A stretch of DNA of 64,000 nucleotides from Mycolicibacterium crocinum (GCF_022370635.2 NZ_CP092362.2:5704001-5768000); one strand, 5' to 3'; counted from the first letter of the stretch, positions 35,571 to 43,561 are shown. The notes: generated from the sequence alone by a model not told the origin. Program-made: numbers and translations.

Positions 35571-35687
35571 GCGGACCAGCCTAGCGAGCGCGCGCGCCAC
35601 TCGGCGCGATGCGCGACTGCTCTACCGGGCGCGGATTGTGGCACGCAGTGCATCTTCGACGTTCCCGGACATGCAGCAATGACTCGG

Positions 35688-35787
35688 CTATCCACAGTTT
35701 CCACAGGTTTATCCACAGGGCTCTGCGCCGGTGGATGGCCATTGAGCGCACCATCTCGCCATGGAGACGGGCCGTATCTGTGGATAA
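35688..35787. promoter_or_regulatory. Cluster of DnaA-box-like sites
   Basis: Within 100 bp: CTATCCACAG (35688-35697), TTTCCACAG (35698-35706), TTATCCACAG (35709-35718) and its exact reverse complement CTGTGGATAA (35778-35787). Two are perfect matches to the classical TTATNCACA box. Three lie in tandem on the plus strand and one faces them. The dnaA and dnaN genes are not near, so this is not oriC. Confidence 0.55.
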
Positions 35788-35987
35788 CCGCGCGGCCGCG
35801 GAGCGGGCTGATCAACAGCTTGATGACCGGCGAGCGAAATCCGTTGCATCGCTAACCGTCCGAAACGCCCGGGCGACGCGCCGAGCGACACGCCGACACC
35901 CACGAGCCAACTGTGATCTTCAATACCCCGGAACGCGAAACACCAAACAAAAGATTTTTTGCAAGCTGGTCAAGGCGGTGGGCCGAT

Positions 35988-36016
35988 TTTCCTCGCGCTA
36001 TCCAAGGGGTTATGAT
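35988..36016 (+). promoter_or_regulatory. Candidate sigma-A promoter
   Basis: TATGAT at 36011-36016 with a weak -35 (TTTCCT) 17 bp upstream. It would start transcription near 36023 and cover the small membrane ORF and the Rv3847-type gene. Confidence 0.4.
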
Positions 36017-36086
36017 CGCGCTCACAGTTGGCCTGTGACGATTTTCACTGGGGGCGGTAGTTGAACATGCTGGTCAGGACGGTGTG

Positions 36087-36245
36087 ATGGCATCTCAGTC
36101 ATTCCGGGCGCGATCCGCGTCGCAGCCGTCGCATTGGTATGCCACGTCTGCGACCTGTAACCGTTCGTACATGCTGGCCGCCTTGAGGGCCGGCGTCATC
36201 GCCCTGGTACTGCTGGGCATCCTCGCGCTGATCGTTCTGTTCTGA
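36087..36245 (+). CDS. Candidate small membrane protein (52 aa)
   Basis: A 52-residue frame starting ATG 36087; the last 22 residues are a single hydrophobic helix rich in Leu/Ile/Val/Ala, ending at the C-terminus, after a Ser/Arg/Tyr-rich N-terminus. A six-codon upstream frame (ATG 36067) ends in TGA overlapping this ATG (TGATG), which could couple translation. It lies downstream of the candidate promoter and upstream of the Rv3847-type gene. No family recognised. Confidence 0.4.
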   Translation: MASQSFRARSASQPSHWYATSATCNRSYMLAALRAGVIALVLLGILALIVLF

Positions 36246-36392
36246 GTTCGCCGGCAGTTCGCTCGACCCCTCCCCGATTTCCCTCGCGTTAGCACTCGTG
36301 TCCTCTTGCGTGCCACCTATGGGGTGCCGCATCCTGAATCGAACCGACCCACTGTCGAGTCGCACTGGCATACCGAGTGTCGTGGAGGCGAG

Positions 36393-36926
36393 ATGGAAAC
36401 TGGTTCCGGGCGTTCGATCGAGATCGCTCCCTTTCATTCTCGTGGCGCCCTCAAGGGCTTCGTGGTCTCCGGCCGCTGGCCTAACTCGACAAAAGAGTGG
36501 GCCCAGCTCCTGATGGTCGCGGTGCGCGTCGCATCGCTGCCCGGATTGCTTTCCACCACAACCATTTTCGGCGTTCGCGAAGAACTGCCTGACAAGCCGC
36601 AACCGGGGACAGTCGGCCTCGTCCTCGCCGAGGGCACCGTGGTCGGTGAATCAGCCGTGCCGCCAGGGCATTTCGCCGACCGGCAGCCGCCGGCACTTCT
36701 GATGCTGCACCCACCGTCGGAAACCACCCCTTCACTGCCGGAATGCTCTGGCGCCGCCTCGGGTTGCGTTCTGCTGCCGGGCATTCCGCATCTGGGACTG
36801 GAGCACCGCGCGGCGTGGGTCGAGGCCGAATCGGACGGCACGATCACCGGCATGGTCAGCCGGGTCGGCGTCGACCCGATCAGCCATCCCGACACCGCGA
36901 TCCTGGCGATGCTGCTGGCCGCCTAG
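36393..36926 (+). CDS. Conserved hypothetical protein (Rv3847 type)
   Basis: 177 residues from ATG 36393, preceded by ggaggcga. Soluble, no signal or membrane segment. Conserved blocks as I recall from mycobacterial homologs: TLKGFVVSGRWP-like ALKGFVVSGRWPNSTKEWAQ, ASLPGLLSTTTIFG and GLVLAEGTVVGE. Function unknown. An upstream in-frame ATG at 36306 has no ribosome site. Confidence 0.8.
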   Translation: METGSGRSIEIAPFHSRGALKGFVVSGRWPNSTKEWAQLLMVAVRVASLPGLLSTTTIFGVREELPDKPQPGTVGLVLAEGTVVGESAVPPGHFADRQPPALLMLHPPSETTPSLPECSGAASGCVLLPGIPHLGLEHRAAWVEAESDGTITGMVSRVGVDPISHPDTAILAMLLAA

Positions 36927-37003
36927 CGATTGTGAGGGTGCCCGAACTTTCAGCAGTGGTGCCCCAAAGTTATTGCTGCGGTTCAGCTTTCGCCGATCAC
37001 GAG

Positions 37004-37033
37004 TTGCGGGCGACGCGAAGGTGCACGTAGAGT
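37004..37033 (+). promoter_or_regulatory. Candidate promoter of the riboswitch transcript
   Basis: TTGCGG (37004-37009), 18 bp spacer, TAGAGT (37028-37033). The expected start site near 37040 falls at the 5' edge of the yybP-ykoY aptamer, which fits a riboswitch leader. Confidence 0.45.
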
Positions 37034-37041
37034 AGGCGCCA

Positions 37042-37145
37042 GCGAAGGGGAGTAGCCCCCAATCGGACAATCGACATACTGGCCTGGTGCGCGTTGCCGG
37101 GCCCGGTTGTTCGGCCGGAGTGATTCCGGTGGGCGAGACCTTCGG
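37042..37145 (+). ncRNA. yybP-ykoY manganese riboswitch
   Basis: The conserved loops of the yybP-ykoY (Mn2+) aptamer are present in order: AAGGGGAGTAGCC (about 37045-37057), TCGACATACTGGCC (about 37071-37084) and GGTGGGCGAGACC (about 37128-37140). P1 closes with CGAAGG (37043-37048) pairing with CCTTCG (37139-37144). Mn2+ binding stabilises the four-way junction and turns on efflux genes. The gene downstream is a TMEM165/GDT1 transporter, as expected for this class. The 78 bases between P1 and the GTG start would hold the expression platform, probably translational. Confidence 0.88.
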
Positions 37146-37223
37146 CCGTTAGACCGTTAGTGGTTGTCGGCCGGAGGCATCTGTACCGCCCCTGACGACA
37201 GCCACCCGATCGAGGAGTTTCGG

Positions 37224-38012
37224 GTGCTCGCCGCGCTGATCCTGAGTTTCGCCGTCATCTTCGTCGCCGAGTTGGGCGACAAGTCACAGCTGATGGCGAT
37301 GACGTTCGCACTGCGCCACCGCTGGTGGGTCGTGCTGAGCGGCATCACCGTCGCGACCACGGCGGTACACCTCATCTCGGTCGCCGTCGGCCACTACCTC
37401 GGCGCGGCGCTGCCGACACACCTGCTTGGCATCCTGGCCGGCGTCGCCTTCGTCTTGTTCGGCCTGTGGACGCTGCGCGGCGACTCCCTGTCCGATGACG
37501 AGGCCAGCAAGGCGCAGCGCAACACGGCACCGGCGTTCTTCGCCGTGACCTCGGCGTTCCTCCTGGCTGAGCTCGGTGACAAGACGATGCTCGCGACGAT
37601 CACGCTGGCTGCTGACAATGACTGGGTCGGGGTCTGGATCGGATCCACCATCGGCATGGTGGCCGCCGACGCGCTGGCGATCGCGGTGGGCGCACTGGCA
37701 GGCAAGCATCTTCCGGAGCGGTTCATTCAGGTGGCCGCCGCCGCACTGTTCCTCGTGTTCGGTGTGTCGATGCTCATCGAAGGCGCGTTCCCCGCCGCGT
37801 CGGCCGTCGTCATCGGCGCAGTCTCGCTCGCAGTCGTCGTGCTGATCGCGGCACTCCTGCGGGCGCTGCCGCCCCGCCTGCGACCCGCGGTCCTGCGTCC
37901 GACGCCGGCGGCCACACATGCGCCCGACGGCTCCCCCACGGCGGCGTCATCGGTGGTCGGCGCCGAGCGCGGCCACGGATCGGCGCCGCAGCCGCCCGGC
38001 GAGCCGACATAA
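37224..38012 (+). CDS. TMEM165/GDT1-family Mn2+ (Ca2+)/H+ exporter
   Basis: 262 residues; I chose GTG 37224 because gaggag lies 6 bp upstream and the first membrane helix begins at once. Two UPF0016 repeats each carry the signature E-x-G-D-K-(S/T): AELGDKSQ in the first half and AELGDKTM in the second, with about six membrane helices. Homologs export Mn2+. The basic/proline-rich C-terminal tail (last 50 residues) is cytoplasmic and variable. Controlled by the Mn riboswitch directly upstream. Confidence 0.92.
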   Translation: MLAALILSFAVIFVAELGDKSQLMAMTFALRHRWWVVLSGITVATTAVHLISVAVGHYLGAALPTHLLGILAGVAFVLFGLWTLRGDSLSDDEASKAQRNTAPAFFAVTSAFLLAELGDKTMLATITLAADNDWVGVWIGSTIGMVAADALAIAVGALAGKHLPERFIQVAAAALFLVFGVSMLIEGAFPAASAVVIGAVSLAVVVLIAALLRALPPRLRPAVLRPTPAATHAPDGSPTAASSVVGAERGHGSAPQPPGEPT

Positions 38013-38338
38013 CCGCACTTACAGCAAAGTGGATTTTGGCAAGCCGCCGCCACAGGCTCGGTTGCTCAGGGTACTCTCAGGTTCTTGCCCGAGCGATTAT
38101 CGATCACGCTCTGTGCCAGGATGGGCCCGACCATGTGTTTCTTTGCCTCAGCGCATGCTCCGAGCGGGTCCCCCACCTCGGAAATCATCCGCACCAACTG
38201 TTTGCCGATTGCGCGAAAAACCACGCGTGCGTCAATTATCTAGTAGTTTGCACTTGGTTGTCGGGGGATGTGTCGCTACGATGATCAGCAAATATGCCAA
38301 CGCAAACGACCGCTCTTCCGCATGTGGAGGTCAAGAAA
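38013..38338. other. espR upstream region
   Basis: A 326 bp gap with no gene. The promoter candidate at 38254-38282 lies in it. The long leader region could contain sites for other regulators; I see no further clear repeats. Confidence 0.4.
38254..38282 (+). promoter_or_regulatory. Candidate espR promoter
   Basis: TTGGTT (38254-38259), 17 bp spacer, TACGAT (38277-38282), giving a start near 38290 and a leader of about 50 bases before ATG 38339. Confidence 0.4.
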
Positions 38339-38737
38339 ATGAGCACGACGTTCTCGGCGCGACTGAATCGCCTGTTCGACACGGTGTATCCGCCAGGCCG
38401 GGGTCCTCATACCTCCGCGGAAGTGATCGCCGCGTTGAAGTCTGAGGGCATCACCATGTCGGCTCCGTATCTGTCTCAGCTGCGTTCAGGCAACCGGACG
38501 AACCCGTCGGCCACCACCATGACGGCGCTTGCCAACTTCTTCCGGATCAAGCCGGCCTACTTCACCGATGATGAGTACTACGAGAAGCTCGATAAGGAAC
38601 TCACCTGGCTCGCCAACATGCGCGACGAGGGTGTGCGCCGCATTGCCGCGCGCACCGTGGGGCTCTCGCCGGAAGCCCAGCAGGACATCGTCACCAAGGT
38701 CGACGAGCTGCGTCGTCGGGAACACCTCGACGATTAG
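38339..38737 (+). CDS. espR: Nucleoid-associated transcription regulator EspR
   Basis: 132 residues from ATG 38339, with tggagg 9 bp upstream; upstream codons do not belong to the known protein. The N-terminal XRE-type helix-turn-helix covers TSAEVIAALKSEGITMSAP and YLSQLRSGNRTNPSATTM; the C-terminal helix pair dimerises. EspR binds many loci and controls the ESX-1 espACD operon in M. tuberculosis. Sequence is almost identical in the first 100 residues to what I remember of Rv3849. A GC hairpin follows the stop. Confidence 0.95.
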   Translation: MSTTFSARLNRLFDTVYPPGRGPHTSAEVIAALKSEGITMSAPYLSQLRSGNRTNPSATTMTALANFFRIKPAYFTDDEYYEKLDKELTWLANMRDEGVRRIAARTVGLSPEAQQDIVTKVDELRRREHLDD

Positions 38738-38758
38738 CCCGCCGGCTCCGGCGCGGGC
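38737..38758. terminator. GC hairpin between espR and the convergent gene
   Basis: GCCCGCCGG-CT-CCGGCGCGGGC folds into a nine-pair stem with a two-base bulge, starting at the espR stop and followed by CTTTC and further on by TTTCTTTC. It may end transcription from both sides. Confidence 0.5.
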
Positions 38759-38781
38759 CTTTCGGCAACGTTAGATTTCTT

Positions 38782-39927
38782 TCACAGCGCAACGGACGGC
38801 TTGCGCTGATCCAACGCGCGGTACTGCCGTGCGATCTCGAGGATCCATTCCCGGTCCGAATAGCTTTCGGGCTGCCCGAGCCAGCTCATGCCGGGGAACT
38901 GTCCCTGACCGGCCGGCTGCGCTACGCGCGGGGTGCGCCGCCCGGCGTGGATCCACTTCGCGATCACCATCGCCTGGGCGTCGGGGCTGACGCCGGTGCG
39001 CTGAAGGTCGGGCAGCACGTCCACCGCGGTGCCGTCCGCCCCGCCGGCACGTAGATGCTCGGCCATCGTGGCCTCCATGTACAACGCGTCAGAGATCAGG
39101 GACAACCGCTCGGCGACCCGGAAAACCAGCGGGCCGCGGGGCCGTTCGCCGATCCCTACTTCCGGCTGACGCCGCTCGAGTTCGGTCAGCAGCGGGTCGA
39201 TGAGACGCAGTTCGCGTCGCCCGCCGAACCAGTCCTCGATCGCGGGCAGCAGCGATCCCGCCGCGACGATCGCCATCGCCGCGCCCAGCAGCGTCGCCGC
39301 CGTACCCACCCCCACCAGATGCGAGGTGCCCACGGCGCGGATCAGGAAGAACGCCGTGGCGGCGACCAACAGTGCGACGCCGAGGGTGAACACGAACAGC
39401 GCGCGCCCGCGGCGGGTCCGGTTGGAATGGCGCATGCCCGCCCACAACACCAATGTGAAGGCCAGCATCACGTAGAGCAGCGGCAGCAACCACGGCAGCG
39501 ACGTGTTGGTCGAGCCGAGGTTGCGACGCAGATACTCCTCGGGTGACATCTCCGGCTGCTGACCGGACAGGAAGAACAAGACCAGGCTGCCGACTCCGAT
39601 CACCGCGGCGACGGTGTACTGGGCCGCGGCGATCCGGCGGATGGCGGCGGGGCTCCGGGTCGACGCGACGCTGGTGATCATCACGCAGCTGCCTGCCGCG
39701 CAGCCGATCAGAGCGACCTGACTCAGCCCGATCGAGATGTTGGACCAGTGCAGCGCGCTGTCGATCAACAGCGTCAGCGGCGGCCAGTTCAGCGCGGCGA
39801 CCGCGGCCAGGCTGCCCAGGGCGAGGATCATCGCCGAGCTGACCACCGACTGCTTGTTGACCAACGCCCACCCGATGCGCAGCCCGGTGGCCATTCCCAG
39901 CAGACCGGCGATCACCCAGACGATCAA
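38782..39927 (-). CDS. MAB_1171c-family polytopic membrane protein (DUF6545-like C-terminus)
   Basis: About 381 residues if it starts at TTG 39927, which overlaps the ImmA gene stop by 4 bp; a GTG 12 bp downstream is an alternative. Seven hydrophobic segments occupy the first 230 residues; the cytoplasmic C-terminal domain has LRLIDPLLTELERR and VFRVAERLSLISDALYMEA, matching the domain found in the MAB_1171c family called putative transporters. This family usually lies next to ImmA/IrrE peptidase genes and XRE regulators, as here with espR 44 bp away on the opposite strand. Function unknown. Confidence 0.78.
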   Translation of the reverse strand: MIVWVIAGLLGMATGLRIGWALVNKQSVVSSAMILALGSLAAVAALNWPPLTLLIDSALHWSNISIGLSQVALIGCAAGSCVMITSVASTRSPAAIRRIAAAQYTVAAVIGVGSLVLFFLSGQQPEMSPEEYLRRNLGSTNTSLPWLLPLLYVMLAFTLVLWAGMRHSNRTRRGRALFVFTLGVALLVAATAFFLIRAVGTSHLVGVGTAATLLGAAMAIVAAGSLLPAIEDWFGGRRELRLIDPLLTELERRQPEVGIGERPRGPLVFRVAERLSLISDALYMEATMAEHLRAGGADGTAVDVLPDLQRTGVSPDAQAMVIAKWIHAGRRTPRVAQPAGQGQFPGMSWLGQPESYSDREWILEIARQYRALDQRKPSVAL

Positions 39928-40415
39928 CCAAACGCCTCTCCGAGGCGGACTTGCACGATCGACGACCGATCCGACGGCGAGCGGCCCAGCCGGTACAGCA
40001 GCAGTGCGGCGAAGTCCTCGGCCTCCTGCTCGATGTCCTCTCCCCCGGGCCCCATACATCCGGTGCGCTGGTTAAGCATGTAGCCGATCAGGTCGTCGCT
40101 CGCCAGCTCGGCGACGTCACGCGCAGCTTCGGCGACCGGAATGCCGTAATGACCGAGCACCAGATGGCCGAGCTCGTGGGCCAGCGTGCGGTCCCAGGTC
40201 GGCAGGCCGTTCTGGATGAGAAAGACGTCGTGGTCTTCGTATTGGCGCCACTGGCCGCACACGCCGGCGGGCAGGTCGGCCATCGTGACCTCGATCGGGC
40301 GGTCCCGGTCCGCGCTGACGGCGGCCACCAACCGGGTCAGGGAGATCTCCCCGTGACGGGGCGCAAGGTCGAGCACGTCGTTGACCGCAGTCGTGACCCG
40401 ACGGCTGGCCGACAT
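39924..40415 (-). CDS. ImmA/IrrE-family metallo-endopeptidase
   Basis: 163 residues. The zinc motif is AHELGHLVLGH (His80, Glu81, His84), with a third ligand likely Glu131 or Glu133 in EQEAEDFAALLLYR, as in ImmA/IrrE. ImmA enzymes cut XRE-type repressors, so an XRE regulator in the neighbourhood is a natural target candidate. No membrane segment. It is translationally coupled to the MAB_1171c-family gene and starts 41 bp after the proline-rich gene. The unit is not between espR and its next neighbour in M. tuberculosis. Confidence 0.85.
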   Translation of the reverse strand: MSASRRVTTAVNDVLDLAPRHGEISLTRLVAAVSADRDRPIEVTMADLPAGVCGQWRQYEDHDVFLIQNGLPTWDRTLAHELGHLVLGHYGIPVAEAARDVAELASDDLIGYMLNQRTGCMGPGGEDIEQEAEDFAALLLYRLGRSPSDRSSIVQVRLGEAFG

Positions 40416-40456
40416 CTTGTCCCCTTCCCCGACGGCCGGTGGCGATGCGAACTGCG

Positions 40457-41464
40457 CTACTGCATGAACCGCGTCGTCCCGGCGGCGCGCACGAGGTGGC
40501 CGGCCTTCGCTTGGCGGTACCCGAGAAATCCTCCGAGACCGGTCAGGGCGAGGAGGCCGGCAAAACCAGGTAGGGCCACCGCCGCGACCTCGCCGATCTT
40601 GGCATCTTGGAGGTATTTCGGATAGCCCACCCTAGACGACGGCGGCATTTCTGTACCGGCTCCGGCGGACGTCGCCGGCGGACGTTCGCGCGTCGGCGAC
40701 GATTCCCGGGCGGGTCCGTTTCGCGGGCCCGGCTCGGCGCCCGGACCGAGCGGGCGCATCGGCGCCTCGACCGGTGGCAGCCCGATCAGCGGCGGCATCG
40801 TGATCGGCGGCACCACGATGCCGGTGGGACCGACCGCGCCGGTCGACGCACCGACCACCGGTGGCTCACCCGGCTCACCCGGCTCACCGGGCGGCGGAAC
40901 CGTCCGCGGCGCAGCATCGATGAGTCCCCCGCTGCCGCCTCCGCCACCGGCCACCTCCGGTGGAGGGGCGATCCGCGCGGTCTGCGGCGGCGCGGGCACG
41001 CCGACACCGTCACCGATCGCGGCCCGCGGCCAATGCAACGGTGGCAGTGGCGGTAGCGGCGGCAGCACGATCGGCGGGAAGTGCGGCAACGGCAGACACG
41101 GCCACGCCGGATCCTCCCCGCCCGGATCCGGCCAGTCGGGATGACTGGGATGCCAAGCGCCGGAAGGCGTTTCGTCAGCCGAGTCGGCCGACCGGCGCGG
41201 GCCGCTCGCCACACCGCTATCCGGCCGGACCGTGCCCGGGGAGGTGTCCTCAGTGCGGGGCTTGTGCGGGCCGTTGCGGCGTCGCCTGCCTTCCCGCTTG
41301 TCATTCGGCGAGTCGTAGCTACCCGGGTCGCCGTGCGCACCCTGCCCGCCGTCGCTGTTACCAATCGTGCCGGGACTGGCATCGGCCGGCGCGGCCACGA
41401 GCATGGTCGCGCCGCCGCAGAGCAAACCACACGCGATCACCCAGCTAATCGCTGCGGCACTCAT
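40457..41464 (-). CDS. Secreted Pro/Gly-rich protein with C-terminal membrane anchor
   Basis: 335 residues from ATG 41464; the frame opens at 41536. A signal peptide (ISWVIACGLLCGGATMLVAAPADA) precedes a long disordered Pro/Gly/Arg region with PPLPPLPPL and GEPGEPGEP runs, then a C-terminal hydrophobic helix (LPGFAGLLALTGLGGFLG) with a YRQAKAG basic end. Probably spans the wall. It is on the same strand, 41 bp from the ImmA gene, and may belong to that unit. No family recognised. Confidence 0.6.
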   Translation of the reverse strand: MSAAAISWVIACGLLCGGATMLVAAPADASPGTIGNSDGGQGAHGDPGSYDSPNDKREGRRRRNGPHKPRTEDTSPGTVRPDSGVASGPRRSADSADETPSGAWHPSHPDWPDPGGEDPAWPCLPLPHFPPIVLPPLPPLPPLHWPRAAIGDGVGVPAPPQTARIAPPPEVAGGGGGSGGLIDAAPRTVPPPGEPGEPGEPPVVGASTGAVGPTGIVVPPITMPPLIGLPPVEAPMRPLGPGAEPGPRNGPARESSPTRERPPATSAGAGTEMPPSSRVGYPKYLQDAKIGEVAAVALPGFAGLLALTGLGGFLGYRQAKAGHLVRAAGTTRFMQ

Positions 41465-41650
41465 CGGCGAGCGGTTCACGACGTTCCTCGAGTTAGCGGC
41501 GCAAGTCGGTGCCGCATCGGACGGTTCGGGGATCATTGTGGCATATCCGCAGGTCGTGATAGGCCCCGTTGAGCCGGGCGATAGGGTTAGCTGACCCGGT
41601 CGCGAGCCTGTCTCGCCGATCGCCGACGACCTACTCGGGAGGCATCAGGT

Positions 41651-42307
41651 ATGGGCCTGTTCACCAAGCGCAAAAGCCGTGCGACGCGTCGCGCGGAGGC
41701 TCGGGCGATCAAGGCGCGCGCCAAGCTCGAGGCCAAGCTGTCGGCCCGCAACGAGGTCAAGCGCATCAAGGCCGCCGAGCGCTCCGAGAACAAGGTGCTC
41801 AAGGCTCAGCTGAAGGCCGCCCGAGAGTCCGACCGGGCCGCGGTCAAGGTTGCCGAGGCGCAACTGAAGGCGGTCCGCGAGGGCAAACTCCTGTCACCCA
41901 CCCGGGTGCGGCGGGCCCTGACCGTCTCCCGGCTGCTGGCCCCGGTCGTGGTCCCGGTGGCGTACCGCGCCGCGATCGCAGCACGCGGAATCATCGACGA
42001 ACGGCGTGCCGACCGTCTCGGCGTACCGCTGAGCCAGCTGGGGCAGTTCTCCGGTCAGGGCGGCCAGCTATCCGCGCGGATCGCCGGCGCGGAGAACTCA
42101 CTGCGACTGGTGGCCGAGAAGAAACCCAAGGATGCCGAGACCAAGCAGTTCGTCGCCGCGATCACCGAACGACTGAACGCCCTGTCGGCGGCCATCCCCG
42201 CCGCGGAGAACATGCCGGGGCAACGCCGCCGCGACGCGCACGCCGCGATCGCCGAGCAGCTCGACGGAATCGACGCCGATCTGATGGCGCGCCTCGGCGT
42301 GCTGTGA
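41651..42307 (+). CDS. DUF6474-family basic coiled-coil protein (Rv3850 type)
   Basis: 218 residues; the first 80 are a highly charged Lys/Arg/Glu/Ala helix, probably a coiled coil, followed by a hydrophobic patch (LLAPVVVPVAYRAAIAARG) that could contact the membrane, and a helical C-terminus. Corresponds to Rv3850, adjacent to espR in M. tuberculosis but here displaced by three genes. Function unknown. Its stop overlaps the next start (TGATG). Confidence 0.82.
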   Translation: MGLFTKRKSRATRRAEARAIKARAKLEAKLSARNEVKRIKAAERSENKVLKAQLKAARESDRAAVKVAEAQLKAVREGKLLSPTRVRRALTVSRLLAPVVVPVAYRAAIAARGIIDERRADRLGVPLSQLGQFSGQGGQLSARIAGAENSLRLVAEKKPKDAETKQFVAAITERLNALSAAIPAAENMPGQRRRDAHAAIAEQLDGIDADLMARLGVL

Positions 42308-42999
42308 TGGCCGGCCATCGCGCACCGGCTCGTGCGCTGAGCCTGGCGGCGCTACTCACCCTGGGATCCTGGACGGTCGCGGCCACGGCCGGCGCGCACG
42401 TCCACGTCAACGCCGATCACGCCGTACGCGGCGACTATGCACTGGTCACGTTCCAGGTGCCCAATGAGAGCGAAAAAGGCGTTCCGACAACCAAAGTCAC
42501 GATCACGCTGCCCAACGTCGCGTCGGCGAGCACCGATGTGATGGCCGGGTGGACCGCCGCCCTCGACCGCGATCCGGCAAGCGGTGCGTATCGGTCCGTC
42601 ACCTTCACCGCGATCCCCAATGCCGGCATCGGCGCCACCCAGTTCGAGTTGTTCCCCCTGTCGATCAAATTGCCCGACGCCGATTCGGTGTCGTTTCCGG
42701 TGACGCAGACCTACGCCGACGGCACGAAAGTGAACTGGGACCAGCCGCCGCTGCCCGGTGGCGGCGAGCCCGAGTACCCGGCCCCGGTGTTGCCGTTGAC
42801 GGCCGGACCGCACGAGCCGGAAGAACACCACGCGACTCCGCCGGCAACCGCGGCGCCCTCGGTCAGCGCCGCGCCGACGGCCGACGCGCAGCCCCCCGCG
42901 AACGGCGGCCCCGACAACACCGCCCGAGCCCTGGCCGGCGGTGCGCTCCTGGTGGCCGCGATCGGCGTCGGCGTCGCGCTGGCCCGCCGGCGGACATGA
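42307..42999 (+). CDS. YcnI-like (DUF1775) copper-binding exported protein
   Basis: 230 residues. The signal peptide is cleaved before His31 (TAGA-HVHVNADH), giving the N-terminal His expected for the YcnI copper mono-histidine brace. The DUF1775 domain follows (to about 155, with YALVTFQVPNESEKG), then a Pro/Ala-rich linker and a C-terminal membrane helix with an RRRT end. It is a membrane-anchored extracytoplasmic copper chaperone/sensor candidate. It overlaps the CopC gene by 4 bp, the pairing expected from ycnI-ycnJ. Confidence 0.88.
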   Translation: MAGHRAPARALSLAALLTLGSWTVAATAGAHVHVNADHAVRGDYALVTFQVPNESEKGVPTTKVTITLPNVASASTDVMAGWTAALDRDPASGAYRSVTFTAIPNAGIGATQFELFPLSIKLPDADSVSFPVTQTYADGTKVNWDQPPLPGGGEPEYPAPVLPLTAGPHEPEEHHATPPATAAPSVSAAPTADAQPPANGGPDNTARALAGGALLVAAIGVGVALARRRT

Positions 43000-43505
43000 C
43001 CACGCTGCGGCGGATGCTGACCACGGTGCTGTTGATGTCCGCAATGGCACTGGGCGGGACGGCTGTGGCCTGGGCGCATGCGGTGCGGGTGGCCGCCGAC
43101 CCATCGCCCGACGCCACCCTGAGCACTGCACCGGCGCGGGTCAGCGCCACGTTCAACGAGCAGCTGCAGACCGATTTCGCCGCGATGACCGTGGTGGGTC
43201 CCGACGGCAATCTGTGGTCGGACGGGGCACCGCAAGTGCAGGGCGCGGTGGTCAGTGTCGGCATGCGTCCGCTCGGCCCGGCCGGGTCGTACACCGTCAA
43301 TTACCGGGTGACATCGACCGACGGCCACGTCGTGTCCGGATCGTGGGCGTTCACCATGACCGCCCCGGGCAGCGGCACACCCGGACCGTCGGCCTCGGCG
43401 TCGGCCCCGGCCGCCGAGCGGGCGCTGCCGGTGTGGCCGTTCATCGTCGGCGCCGCAGCGGTGATCGGCATCGGCCTCATCTGGTCGCGACGTCGCCGTT
43501 CGTGA
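42996..43505 (+). CDS. CopC-domain copper resistance protein
   Basis: 169 residues. Signal peptide cleavage before His28 (AVAWA-HAVRVAADPSPD) would leave the N-terminal His of the CopC copper site; the typical blocks ATLSTAPARVSATFNEQL, YRVTSTDGHVVSGSWAF with its His are present. A C-terminal membrane helix with RRRRS anchors it. It lacks the CopD membrane part. It works next to the YcnI-like protein at the outer membrane face. The Rv3851 gene holds this position in M. tuberculosis. Confidence 0.88.
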   Translation: MTTLRRMLTTVLLMSAMALGGTAVAWAHAVRVAADPSPDATLSTAPARVSATFNEQLQTDFAAMTVVGPDGNLWSDGAPQVQGAVVSVGMRPLGPAGSYTVNYRVTSTDGHVVSGSWAFTMTAPGSGTPGPSASASAPAAERALPVWPFIVGAAAVIGIGLIWSRRRRS

Positions 43506-43561
43506 CCCTGGCATGATGGGTGCCACTGCCGGCGACGAGAGATTGCAAAGGAGCGCAGCTA

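Larger units (their letters stand above)
35571..36086. other. Non-coding stretch with DnaA boxes and a promoter
   Basis: This 516 bp gap has no credible long gene; frames here are short and Arg-rich. It holds a DnaA-box cluster (35688-35787), an AT-richer patch near 35940-35960 (AAACAAAAGATTTTTTGC) and a promoter with TATGAT at 36011. sodA, expected in this interval in M. tuberculosis, is not present. Confidence 0.6.

Noticed and set aside
35688..35787. Chromosome origin oriC
   Set aside because: DnaA boxes are present but there is no dnaA, dnaN, rpmH or AT-rich unwinding region with the usual layout.
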